64,000 bases of DNA, taken from the NCBI RefSeq assembly GCF_000196655.1, contig NC_014253.1:868001-932000 (forward strand). The letters are read 5' to 3'. The notes under the pieces are model-generated. The model was not told the origin of the DNA. It ran no database searches and worked only from the letters and a program-made list of their open reading frames with translations. Within the stretch, counting starts at the first letter, position 1; each line of letters begins with the position of its first letter. Of the stretch, positions 56,325 through 63,994 are shown piece after piece. The DNA comes from Methanohalobium evestigatum Z-7303 (GTDB lineage Archaea > Halobacteriota > Methanosarcinia > Methanosarcinales > Methanosarcinaceae). Position numbers and translations under genes: made by a program.

Positions 56325-57329
56325 TCACACCGTTGCCACTTGCGGGGCGCCAGTACTCCCGTACGATGCATCTCTGTCTGCACCGCATTGATCACCGGAG
56401 CGCATAGCTATATTGAACGCCGCGTTTGCGTCCGCATGATCAACGTGTCCACAATGAGGACACTTGAATGAATCTCCATTTCTAATACCCAGATAACCAC
56501 ATCTACTGCAGTCCTGCGAAGTATATTCGGGTTCTACAAATTCAATTTTGACTCCAAGCAGCCTGGCTTTGTATTCCAACATAAATTGTAGTTGATAGAA
56601 CGACCAGCTGTGCAGGGAGTATTTGAACGATTTTTTACATTTCGCGGAATCCCTTATACCTTTCAGGTTCTCCATCCTGATACCACAGTTATTGGCAGCA
56701 GCGGTATCCACTATCCTGGAACTGATTTTATGGTTCAGATCCCTGACAATCCTTGACTCTCTGTCATTGACCTGTTTAACCTTCTTGTATTTCCCTTTGA
56801 CCTGTAGTTTCCTACGGTCGTTTTTATATTTCAGATGTATATGCTGTGCTTTTTTACCCAGTTTCCAGATTTTACCGGTCTTCGGGTTAGACATCACAGC
56901 TATATGTCCGGTTGTATTCAAATCGACACCCAGATAATCCTCCGGTTCGATTTGTTCTTTCTCAGGCACGGTCACCGACACATAAACGTATTTCTCACCG
57001 ATTTCAATCTGGTTGATTTTTTCAAAATCATCAGGAAAATAATACCTCAAATCAAGTTTAAGAGGAGTTATCCTTATTTTTCTCTCATTCCTGTTTAACT
57101 TTACACTCTGGTTAGGTATTGTCAGTTTAACACTGGTTACCTTTTTAGCGGATTTGTCTTTAGCATATTTCTTGAGAATCTGGTTTGAAATAGCCGAATT
57201 CAATCCGATATGCTTGACATCTTTAGATGAACGGGTACGATATTTGACACCATATTCGGCTACTTGCTTAGCTTTTGCAAGTTCTTCAGAGAAATCCCGA
57301 TTATGTTTGATTTTATAAGTTAGTATCAA
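56325..57329 (-). CDS. tnpB: TnpB, IS200/IS605 family (intact)
   Basis: A 334-residue TnpB with complete catalytic residues: YLGVDLNTTGHIAV (Asp), IRMENLKGIR (Glu) and HADANAAFNIA (Asp). The zinc finger has all four cysteines (CSRCGYLG and CPHCGH). It starts at a TTG; a GAGG-type site lies upstream. It is only distantly similar to the 46-kb TnpB, and no tnpA is present. A relic right end at 47.9 kb shows that this type has been active in this genome. Confidence 0.92.
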   Translation of the reverse strand: MILTYKIKHNRDFSEELAKAKQVAEYGVKYRTRSSKDVKHIGLNSAISNQILKKYAKDKSAKKVTSVKLTIPNQSVKLNRNERKIRITPLKLDLRYYFPDDFEKINQIEIGEKYVYVSVTVPEKEQIEPEDYLGVDLNTTGHIAVMSNPKTGKIWKLGKKAQHIHLKYKNDRRKLQVKGKYKKVKQVNDRESRIVRDLNHKISSRIVDTAAANNCGIRMENLKGIRDSAKCKKSFKYSLHSWSFYQLQFMLEYKARLLGVKIEFVEPEYTSQDCSRCGYLGIRNGDSFKCPHCGHVDHADANAAFNIAMRSGDQCGADRDASYGSTGAPQVATV

Positions 57330-57525
57330 ATATCATCGCCTCTGTTAAAAGATACGGGCTGATAGAATAAAATAATTATGGTTAATAAATCAATAACCAA
57401 CGGGGTTGTTTCATCCAACGGTTAGATACCGTTGGCTTTCACGTACCCCTGTTGCCCCATCTTCGTAATTAATACTCATTACACTTGGCACATTTGCTTA
57501 GAAGATTATTTTATTGAATTGAAAG

Positions 57526-57594
57526 TTGTCAGACAGGCTGATCCGTTGGAACGGCCCAGTAATTTTTAAACAAAGTCTATTTCCTATCTGACAA
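57526..57594. repeat. 69-bp inverted-repeat element
   Basis: TTGTCAGACAGG (57526-57537) and CCTATCTGACAA (57583-57594) are inverse complements at 11 of 12 positions. Between them are a small hairpin CCGTT-gg-AACGG and CCAGTAATTTTTA, the 13-mer also seen at 45924-45936. It may be a miniature element or a regulatory RNA. Confidence 0.5.
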
Positions 57595-57811
57595 AATGTA
57601 TATACACTAACAAGATATATAGAATAATCTGTAGTTCTATATCAATAATTTTGATATTATCAAAGGTGTGATTGAATCAATATTTTAATTTTGGTTCTCT
57701 GACATACTCCTAAGGAATTTTGACCTTATTTGTATAGATATTAAAACTTAAATAAGTAGATGGAATTGTCATGGTTGTCCAATAGATTGAACAAATTGGA
57801 TAACTCCGTGG

Positions 57812-57832
57812 GAGGTAGGTTATACCTACCTC
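57812..57832 (-). terminator. Hairpin downstream of the 88-residue gene
   Basis: GAGGTAGGT-tat-ACCTACCTC is a perfect 9-bp stem with a three-base loop, about 70 bases after the stop of the 88-residue gene on its strand. A clear T-run does not follow, so termination is only suggested. Confidence 0.45.
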
Positions 57833-57900
57833 TATACCGCTATAATTTTTAGGATAAAGAGCACGTTAATATGATATCGTTAAATCAGATAATTGATTAA

Positions 57901-58167
57901 TTATTTGAGTGTATCATCGTCTGCATCTAAATCATTATTAATCATCACTTTTTCAGATTCGACTACCCATTTTGGTATCCAAACACCCTGTCGATATGAG
58001 TCCAGCATCAAATATTCATCATTGATTTCATTAAGGACCTTGGATATATGATTGAATTCAATGTTGTTTTGTTCCAGATAATCTTTGTTTATCCTAAAAC
58101 GTAATTCATATTTAGGTGTCTTTTCAATCAACACCATAATGTAATCTGTAGTTTTTGCAATTATCAT
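57901..58167 (-). CDS. Small protein, paralog of the neighbouring 82-residue protein
   Basis: An 88-residue soluble protein. Its second half contains INDEYLMLDSYRQGVWIPKW and VVE. The next gene upstream has SDSFLLLDSFNNSTWIPKD and VVE at the same place, so the two are paralogs from a tandem duplication. The tail is strongly acidic (DLDADDDTLK). I do not recognise the family. Both genes point the same way with a 92-bp gap. Confidence 0.6.
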   Translation of the reverse strand: MIIAKTTDYIMVLIEKTPKYELRFRINKDYLEQNNIEFNHISKVLNEINDEYLMLDSYRQGVWIPKWVVESEKVMINNDLDADDDTLK

Positions 58168-58259
58168 CCCCTCCCCTAATAAAATAAAGGGTATATTACA
58201 TATATCCTATACTTTTTAATTAAACTACAATTAATATATATAATATATTAAGGTTTTTA

Positions 58260-58508
58260 TTAAAATTCAAGTACTACCTCTACAACATCTTTCGGTATCC
58301 AGGTGCTGTTATTAAAGGAATCAAGTAGCAAAAAAGAGTCACTTGTTTCATGAAGTAAATGAGTTCTTTCAGGGAGTAATATTCTGTTATCTCTCAAATA
58401 CCAGACAGGTATCCTTATAGAGTCAATTTCAGATGTATTTATGAGATTAATTCTCTTATAACCAGATGTTTCAATAATAATCCCTTCTTGGATATCTCTA
58501 TAGTTCAA
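58260..58508 (-). CDS. Small protein, paralog of the 88-residue protein
   Basis: An 82-residue soluble protein rich in beta-type sequence (GIIIETSGYKRINLI, RIPVWYLRDNRILLP). It shares the pattern LLDS(F/Y)...WIPK.VVE with its neighbour at 57901-58167. The overall look is that of a small beta-barrel or ligand-binding domain, but no known family is evident. Confidence 0.6.
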   Translation of the reverse strand: MNYRDIQEGIIIETSGYKRINLINTSEIDSIRIPVWYLRDNRILLPERTHLLHETSDSFLLLDSFNNSTWIPKDVVEVVLEF

Positions 58509-58926
58509 TTAATAATATAGAAAGTAAGTTATTTAAAAGTTGGTACATTGTTCCTTTTCGTGAAGGCATTATTTTCTTTAGAATTTAGTTATAAAATAAC
58601 AGCGTTGAAAATTTTAATGCCTTTATAATATTTAACACTTAAAAAATAAAAGCATCGTTTATTATAAATATTTATAATTCCATAGTAAGGGATAGACAGC
58701 AGACGTAGAGGATGAGGGAAAACTCTACATCTGTCTGAAAGCAGTGGACGAGCGGATTTTATGGTTGAGTGGGGTTCAACCATCGGGAGATGTGGTTTAA
58801 AGTAGTCTAAAGATATCTGTCCGATCAGTGTGATTTGGGGTTGTCACGGTCGGGCAGGTAAATCTTTATCAAGTAAATAAAAGTTCCACACTCAAATTGT
58901 ATCTATATAACATATAGTATATAACT
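58509..58926. other. Intergenic region containing a G+C-rich folded segment
   Basis: A 418-bp gap. The edges are very A+T-rich (13 of 60 bases are G or C in 58861-58920), but the middle is not (30 of 60 in 58741-58800). The middle contains a structured RNA candidate, listed separately. An open frame at 58589-58783 on the minus strand runs through these stems and is not protein-like. Confidence 0.5.
58691..58858 (+). ncRNA. Candidate structured non-coding RNA, unrecognised class
   Basis: Three stems follow each other. Stem 1: CAGAcGTAGAG (58700-58710) with CTCTACaTCTG (58723-58733), ten pairs around one mismatch. Stem 2: ATGGTTGA (58761-58768) with TCAACCAT (58776-58783), eight pairs. Stem 3: CTGTCCGATC (58817-58826) plus GTG (58828-58830) with CAC (58845-58847) plus GGTCGGGCAG (58848-58857), 13 pairs with one bulged A and two U-G pairs. 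The U-G pairs exist only in plus-strand RNA, which favours that strand, although the stem 1 mismatch would be G-U on the minus strand. The G+C rise against A+T-rich flanks is the usual sign of a structural RNA. It does not match tRNA, 5S, SRP or RNase P RNA as I know them. Confidence 0.5.
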
Positions 58927-59360
58927 TTACTGGTATTTTTGTTTGATTATAAATCTGATAAATTCTGGTTCTAAGTTTGTTTCTTTATCCATTTTATCAA
59001 TGATTTTATCTTCAGAGAAACCTTCATCCATCAAATCATTAATCTTTTTATAAACGTCATTTGGAATTTCAGAGTACTTGTTTATATCTTTTCTGTGGCC
59101 CCATTCATTAATATATTCTGGAATGCCAAACTCAAGAAAGTCCAACCATTTTTCAATTATGGGTAAAGTAGTCTATGATGCCTGATAAAGTCCATATGTT
59201 TCATCTTTTTTATTTTCGTCAAGGTATTCTATTCTTGAAACAAAACTTGATATCCTTGAAAATTGATATTCCAGCCAGTATAAATTTTGAAGTTGTGTTT
59301 TAAAGACTTCATTAGAAGTTATTGCCGAAATATTAACACTGTTTAAGGATAATTGTCCTT
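58927..59360 (-). pseudogene. Gene of unknown function with in-frame UAG, 5' end cut by IS630
   Basis: One minus-strand frame can be read from the IS630 edge to the TAA at 58927, interrupted only by a TAG at 59175-59173. Before it the sequence reads VFKTQLQNLYWLEYQFSRIS and ends DETYGLYQAS; after it follows TTLPIIEKWLDFLEFGIPEY, then a helical acidic/basic domain (DLMDEGFSEDKIIDKMDKE) ending in IIKQKYQ. Both sides look like real protein. There is no start codon before the insertion sequence, so the 5' end was probably lost. The part after TAG could also start alone at TTG 59145 (72 residues). UAG could be pyrrolysine or a disabling mutation. Family not recognised. Confidence 0.6.
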
Positions 59361-59412
59361 TATATTATAGTCTAACACATAATATATGAACTATTACATC
59401 ATATATCTTATT

Positions 59413-59895
59413 ATGACAAAACCTGAACAAATACCCATTCAAAAGCATATTACATACGATGAACTTTTATACCTTATAAGACACGAGAAATACGCAAGGG
59501 TACTGACGAGATTATATTTTATCAAGTACCGCTATGAGGGTAACAGCGTAATAATTTCTTCTGAACGAGTGGGGATCTCGAGTCCAGTAGGTCATCGATG
59601 GCAGAAGAGATGGAATGAATCTGGATATGAGGGATTGATTCCGCGATACACCGGAGGAAGACCACCAAAACTCACACAGCAGCAGAAAGACCAGCTTAAA
59701 CAGATACTTAAATCCAGGAATGGTTGGACTACAAATCAGGTTAGAGAACTCATAATCAATGAGTTCGGTGTGGAATATTGTCTTATGCAGATACGAAGGA
59801 TTCTCAAAGAATTTGGTATGAAATACGCTAAGCCTTATCCACACGACTACCGAAAACCTGATGATGCCGACGAAATTTTAAAAAAACATTCCTGA
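59413..59895 (+). CDS. IS630 transposase, N-terminal part (orfA)
   Basis: The DNA-binding half of the transposase, about 160 residues from MTKPEQIP. It has a helix-turn-helix (SERVGISSPVGHRWQKRWNE), the GLIPRYTGGRPPKLT linker and a second winged region (QVRELIINEFGVEYCLMQIRRILKEFGM in pieces). It stops at 59895. A +1 shift at the seven-A run 59880-59886 would join it to orfB, giving KK-IPELDENTIIGFLDE. Confidence 0.85.
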   Translation: MTKPEQIPIQKHITYDELLYLIRHEKYARVLTRLYFIKYRYEGNSVIISSERVGISSPVGHRWQKRWNESGYEGLIPRYTGGRPPKLTQQQKDQLKQILKSRNGWTTNQVRELIINEFGVEYCLMQIRRILKEFGMKYAKPYPHDYRKPDDADEILKKHS

Positions 59896-59896
59896 A

Positions 59897-60436
59897 TTGG
59901 ATGAGAACACCATTATCGGATTCCTCGATGAAACTTCTCCACAGAATAATGCTAATACCCTGAGATTCTGGTCATTCAACAAACCCCAGATATACAGGAA
60001 TACTTGGATTAAAGTAAACACTTTAGGGTTCTATGCGCTAAACGGCAAATCTGTAATCGAGTTCAGCCCACATTCAAAGAAAGAGGATGTATGTGAGTTC
60101 CTGATGAATATCAGGAAAAACAATCCTGATAAAAGGATTGTCATAATCCTTGATAACTTCAGATCGCATCATGCAAAAACTGTTGTTGAATGCGCAGCCA
60201 ATAACGGTATCGAACTGGTATATCTGCCTCCATACTCTCCAGAACTAAATCCTATCGAGTTTATATGGAAAAGTATCAGGAGAGTAATATCCGGATTCTT
60301 CGCCATCGATACAGATCACATGAAACAGCTGATTTATGAAGCGTTCATGCAATTATCAGCAAATATCAGTTTTGCAAAAGGTTGGATAAAGGAGTTTATT
60401 GTGGATAAATTTATACAACGAAAGTTATGTTACTGA
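59897..60436 (+). CDS. IS630 transposase, catalytic part (orfB)
   Basis: The DDE catalytic half, about 179 residues. The three catalytic acids lie in IIGFLDETSP (Asp), IVIILDNFRSHH (Asp) and YSPELNPIEFIWK (Glu). The listed start is a TTG without a ribosome binding site, so it is probably made as a fusion with orfA by frameshifting. Otherwise the element is inactive. Confidence 0.87.
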   Translation: MDENTIIGFLDETSPQNNANTLRFWSFNKPQIYRNTWIKVNTLGFYALNGKSVIEFSPHSKKEDVCEFLMNIRKNNPDKRIVIILDNFRSHHAKTVVECAANNGIELVYLPPYSPELNPIEFIWKSIRRVISGFFAIDTDHMKQLIYEAFMQLSANISFAKGWIKEFIVDKFIQRKLCY

Positions 60437-60596
60437 CTATAAAAGACGTAAATATTGTATTAAATCAATCAAAACTATGTCAATAAATGGTTTATAAGTT
60501 ACGATTAGGTCTTTTTATTTTTACTATTTAATCTAAAAAATGGTAAAAGCTATTAATCTGGAATTATAATTTTAATATGGAACGTGGGGGAAAATA

Positions 60597-61754
60597 TTGG
60601 ATAATAGCGATTATACAAATAACTGGTGGATATTTCCAGGATTTAGAATAAAACATTTGGTTACAGGTCTTGATTTACCGGTAAATATAGCATTTGTACC
60701 AAAACATGGAGATAATCCCAAAAGTCCTCTTTTGTATATAACAGAATTATATGGTCAGGTTAAAGTAGTAACAAATGATTATTCCGTTTATACATATGCA
60801 AAAAATTTGTTAAATTATGAACCGAGCCATCAGTTCCCTGGGAATGGTGAATCTGGGCTTACAGGAATATGTGTTGAACCTGAATCCGGAGACCTTTATC
60901 TGAGCATGATTTATGAAGAAAAAGGTGAGGTAAAATCAAAACTGGTCAGAACCAGAAGTGATAATGGGCTTTCAATGAAAGACCAGAAAATTGTACTGGA
61001 CGACATTCCTTCCACCAGAAGAGCACATCAGATACAGGCAGTTTCAATAGGTTTTGATAATAAAATCTATGTTAATTTTGGTGATGGTGGAGCATGGTAT
61101 AAATCACAGGATGAAAATGATTTTAGAGGTAAAGTTGTACGTTTAAACCATGATGGTACTATTCCATGGGACAATCCGATTTCAGAAAACCCTGTATATG
61201 CAAAAGGTTTCAGAAATCCATTTGGAGCTGCATGGAGAAAAAGTGACCAGCATCTTTACATAGCCGGAAATGGTCCTGACCAGGATGACCGGATAGTCAG
61301 AGTAAAACCATACGAAAATTATGGCTGGCCCAATACCATGCGGAAAAATACCATATTCTGGTGGCACTATACTCAGGCTCCGACAGCTCTGGATTTTATG
61401 CAGGATGGACAATTTCCTCCTCTATACCATGACCATTTATTTGTGGCTTTGTTCGGGGAGTCTTATCGTGAGGGCACTGGTGTAAAAGGTAAAAGAATCG
61501 CCAAATTGCAGCTAAATGATGAAGGTACAGCAGTCAAATCCTATGATGATTTTGTAGTCTATAAGGGCGAAGGACCTGCAAGCACCTGCGGACTGGCTTT
61601 TGGTCCTGATGGTTTGTATTTTACAGACCTTCACGGAGAAAAGCAAGGTAGAGGAAATCTCTATAAAGTAGTCCCTGACGTTGAAAAGCTTAAAGAATTT
61701 AAAGATAAAGAAAATAGATATGCCAAAATCTGGGGCGACGCTCCTGGAGCATGA
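60597..61754 (+). CDS. PQQ-dependent sugar dehydrogenase-like beta-propeller protein
   Basis: A 385-residue protein of the glucose/sorbosone dehydrogenase (GSDH) type. Typical blocks are GLDLPVNIAFVP, GNGESGLTGICVEPE, GDGGAWYKSQDENDFRGKVVRLN, YAKGFRNPFGAAWR, GPDQDDRIVRV, NYGWP and CGLAFGPDGLYFTDL. There is no signal peptide, unlike most bacterial relatives, so it is predicted to be cytoplasmic. The start is TTG, six bases after a GTGGGGG site. It overlaps the next gene by four bases (ATGA). Known PQQ synthesis genes are not in the window, so the cofactor and reaction are open. Confidence 0.85.
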   Translation: MDNSDYTNNWWIFPGFRIKHLVTGLDLPVNIAFVPKHGDNPKSPLLYITELYGQVKVVTNDYSVYTYAKNLLNYEPSHQFPGNGESGLTGICVEPESGDLYLSMIYEEKGEVKSKLVRTRSDNGLSMKDQKIVLDDIPSTRRAHQIQAVSIGFDNKIYVNFGDGGAWYKSQDENDFRGKVVRLNHDGTIPWDNPISENPVYAKGFRNPFGAAWRKSDQHLYIAGNGPDQDDRIVRVKPYENYGWPNTMRKNTIFWWHYTQAPTALDFMQDGQFPPLYHDHLFVALFGESYREGTGVKGKRIAKLQLNDEGTAVKSYDDFVVYKGEGPASTCGLAFGPDGLYFTDLHGEKQGRGNLYKVVPDVEKLKEFKDKENRYAKIWGDAPGA

Positions 61755-62722
61755 ATATGGATTATTTAAAAATCCCCGGAACAAAAATCAAAAGCTCCAG
61801 AATTGGATTTGGTAGCCAGCCAACAGGTTACCATGATGAAAGTTATGGTTTACAGGCAATACATACAGCTTTTGAACATGGGGTTAACCTTATCGATACG
61901 TCACCGGTTTACGGAAATGGTCGTGCTGAGCAAATTGTTGGCAAAGCCTTGAGGAATTATGATAGGGATGATGTTGTAATTGCAAGCAAGACAGGTCTGG
62001 AAAAAACAGGTAGAGGGGCTGTAAGGAACAGTAGTCCAGAATTTATACTCAAAGATATAGAAGGATCGCTTCAAAGACTGGGAACTGATTATATTGATAT
62101 TTATCAGATACATTGGCCAGACCCGGTTCAACCGTTTCATGAAACAGCAGAAGTTATGGAAAGTCTCAGGGAAGAAGATAGGATAAAAGCGATAGGAGTA
62201 AGCAATTTTAGTGTAGAACAGATGAAATGTTTTTCTGAGTATGTGGACATTAATACCTGTCAGTCACCCTATAATATATTTGAAAGACTAATTGAGGGAG
62301 GGGTTATACCCTACTGTATAAGAAACAATATAACTCTGTTGACCTATCGTTCTCTCTGTCAGGGTATTCTTACCGGAGCACTTGAATATAACACTGATTA
62401 CAGTAAACATCCGGTTAAAAAAGACGACCCAAAATTCAAATCGCCAAGATATGAGCAGTATTTAGATGCAGTGAAAAATCTGGCTAACTTTGTACAGAAT
62501 GAACACAATAAATCCATGATAGATCTGGCAATCCAATGGATACTGGATAAAGCCAACACAGTAGCATTGTGGGGGGCTTGGAAACCAGAACATATAGATG
62601 ATGTTAATTTACTCTCCAACTGGAGTGTAGATAAGGAAACACGGTACAGAATCGAAAAAATAGTGAACGAATATGTCAACGACCCAGTTGGTCCGGAATT
62701 TCTTGAACCGCCAAGTAGATGA
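61751..62722 (+). CDS. Aldo/keto reductase
   Basis: A 323-residue TIM-barrel NAD(P)H oxidoreductase. The catalytic tetrad is visible: Asp in LIDTSPVYG, Tyr in the same block, Lys in VIASKTGL and His in IYQIHWPDP. GVSNFSVEQM and the cofactor-binding end ALWGAWKPEHIDD are intact. Translational coupling to the sugar-dehydrogenase-like gene by an ATGA overlap suggests that the two act on the same sugar or aldehyde. Confidence 0.93.
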   Translation: MNMDYLKIPGTKIKSSRIGFGSQPTGYHDESYGLQAIHTAFEHGVNLIDTSPVYGNGRAEQIVGKALRNYDRDDVVIASKTGLEKTGRGAVRNSSPEFILKDIEGSLQRLGTDYIDIYQIHWPDPVQPFHETAEVMESLREEDRIKAIGVSNFSVEQMKCFSEYVDINTCQSPYNIFERLIEGGVIPYCIRNNITLLTYRSLCQGILTGALEYNTDYSKHPVKKDDPKFKSPRYEQYLDAVKNLANFVQNEHNKSMIDLAIQWILDKANTVALWGAWKPEHIDDVNLLSNWSVDKETRYRIEKIVNEYVNDPVGPEFLEPPSR

Positions 62723-62761
62723 GTTGTATAAATATGATAATTCAATAGGAGAGTGTCGTAG

Positions 62762-63286
62762 ATGGTAAACAAATGTGAATACTGGGATATATCTCCCCCC
62801 AAACCCGAGATTGGTGATACATTAACCATCTATGGTAAAACCCTGCCCAATGAATCTATAGAACTTTTAACTTCATTTGATAAAAATGTACCAGTGTCAT
62901 CTGAAGGTGATTATGAATATTACTTAGAAAAGATGAACGTACCAGAAGGCATCATTTATTATACAATAACTGCAGTAGGTGTCAAATATCTCAAACTGGG
63001 TGTTAAATTGCTTTTCTGGTTTACCCGAAAAAAAGAAGCTTCACACGGTACTGCTGTTTTTTATGATAAGCATATACCTTCTGGTTCATATGATATCAAA
63101 ATATATGGCAAAGCAAAAGATAATGTATCCAAAGTCAATATAAATATAAAAGTCCTCCAATCGTTAAAAGCAGACAATCAGGGTAATTTCAGATACGATT
63201 ATGATACATCCTCACTTCCTGAAGGCAAATTTCTTATAGGTGTGGAAAATACATCCAAAAGGATTGATTTAAAGAATAAAAGTTAA
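62762..63286 (+). CDS. Unknown beta-rich protein, third gene of the sugar-oxidoreductase operon
   Basis: A 174-residue protein with two similar beta-sandwich-like parts (PKPEIGDTLTIYGKTLPNES and SGSYDIKIYGKAKDN), which look like Ig-type repeats. There is no signal peptide; a short hydrophobic stretch lies near residues 70-85 (VKYLKLGVKLLFWF). An AGGAGAGTG site lies six bases before the ATG, and it is 39 bases downstream of the aldo/keto reductase. Function unknown. Confidence 0.65.
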   Translation: MVNKCEYWDISPPKPEIGDTLTIYGKTLPNESIELLTSFDKNVPVSSEGDYEYYLEKMNVPEGIIYYTITAVGVKYLKLGVKLLFWFTRKKEASHGTAVFYDKHIPSGSYDIKIYGKAKDNVSKVNINIKVLQSLKADNQGNFRYDYDTSSLPEGKFLIGVENTSKRIDLKNKS

Positions 63287-63307
63287 CAAACCGGTCTATA
63301 ATCATCA

Positions 63308-63994
63308 TCAACTTTTTCTTTTGTTCAGGTATTTGTTAAGTTTAAAACCGACATATGCCAATAAAGCTACAACAACACCAACTGTAGCAAAAAAGAACAA
63401 TCCAATAAGGTTAAAATATGCTGTTAATGGAGATTTTTCAAAAAATTCTGATTTTAGTTCAGGCATTGTCAATATAGCGTTTATGAATTCACCGATGCTC
63501 CATGTTTCTTTATAACCTACAACAAGAACATACTTCCCTTCATTGTCGGGACTGAACACTTTGATGTTATAGGTTCCGTTGCTAACGTTAACTCCCTGAG
63601 GATAGCCGTCATTATTGCCTTTTTCAAGTGTAGGTCCCCTAAAATAGTAATCTCCTCCAAATTCTTCGTAATATCGTGTCCAGTTATGTTCAGTACCATT
63701 AAGAAGGACATGGAAATCGTTATGTTCGCCTTCGTGTTTTCTTGTAATTTTTGCAGAAACATCTTTGTCAATATCCTTTATATCAGGAACTGACAGACTG
63801 ACATACAATTTATAGGGTTCTTCTGAATTAATATTGTAATAATGAGGTTCTCCGCCAAGTTCTCCATAGAAAGCCTGAGATATTTCAGGGTTTTTTATTA
63901 ATGTGGAATCATCAGAAACAATCCGTGGTTGGTGGGCTGTGGATATTGTTATTATTAGAAGAAAGGCTACTATAATAAGGATGATTTTTCTCAT
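63308..63994 (-). CDS. Exported membrane-anchored protein of unknown function
   Basis: A protein of about 228 residues. It has an N-terminal signal peptide (MRKIILIIVAFLLIITIS, then TAHQP), an extracellular domain of about 150 residues with a beta-sandwich look (EPYKLYVSLSVPD, YVLVVGYKETWSIGEF) and one C-terminal membrane helix (about 195-218) with a basic tail. I start at the ATG at 63994; a GTG two codons earlier is at the window edge, so the upstream site cannot be judged. It is convergent with the sugar-oxidoreductase operon. Confidence 0.7.
   Translation of the reverse strand: MRKIILIIVAFLLIITISTAHQPRIVSDDSTLIKNPEISQAFYGELGGEPHYYNINSEEPYKLYVSLSVPDIKDIDKDVSAKITRKHEGEHNDFHVLLNGTEHNWTRYYEEFGGDYYFRGPTLEKGNNDGYPQGVNVSNGTYNIKVFSPDNEGKYVLVVGYKETWSIGEFINAILTMPELKSEFFEKSPLTAYFNLIGLFFFATVGVVVALLAYVGFKLNKYLNKRKS

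Larger units (their letters stand above)
57330..57900. other. Gene-free region with several hairpins
   Basis: About 570 bp holding the left flank of the TnpB element. CCAACGGT-tagat-ACCGTTGG (57415-57435) is a perfect hairpin and may be the left end. An inverted repeat at 57526-57594 and a 9-bp hairpin at 57812-57832 are listed separately. No gene is visible. Confidence 0.45.
59365..60442 (+). mobile_element. IS630-family insertion sequence
   Basis: An element of about 1.08 kb with two overlapping-function frames, orfA and orfB. The ends share TTATAGTC (59365-59372) and its inverse GACTATAA (60435-60442), with further similarity inward (CTAACACATAA against AGTAACATAA). The outer limits may extend a few bases and include a TA target duplication. 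It appears to have landed in the 5' part of the unknown gene on its left. Confidence 0.8.

Noticed and set aside
58589-58783. 64-codon minus-strand open frame
   Set aside because: It runs through the paired stems of the RNA candidate, lacks a ribosome binding site and has a composition unlike a protein.
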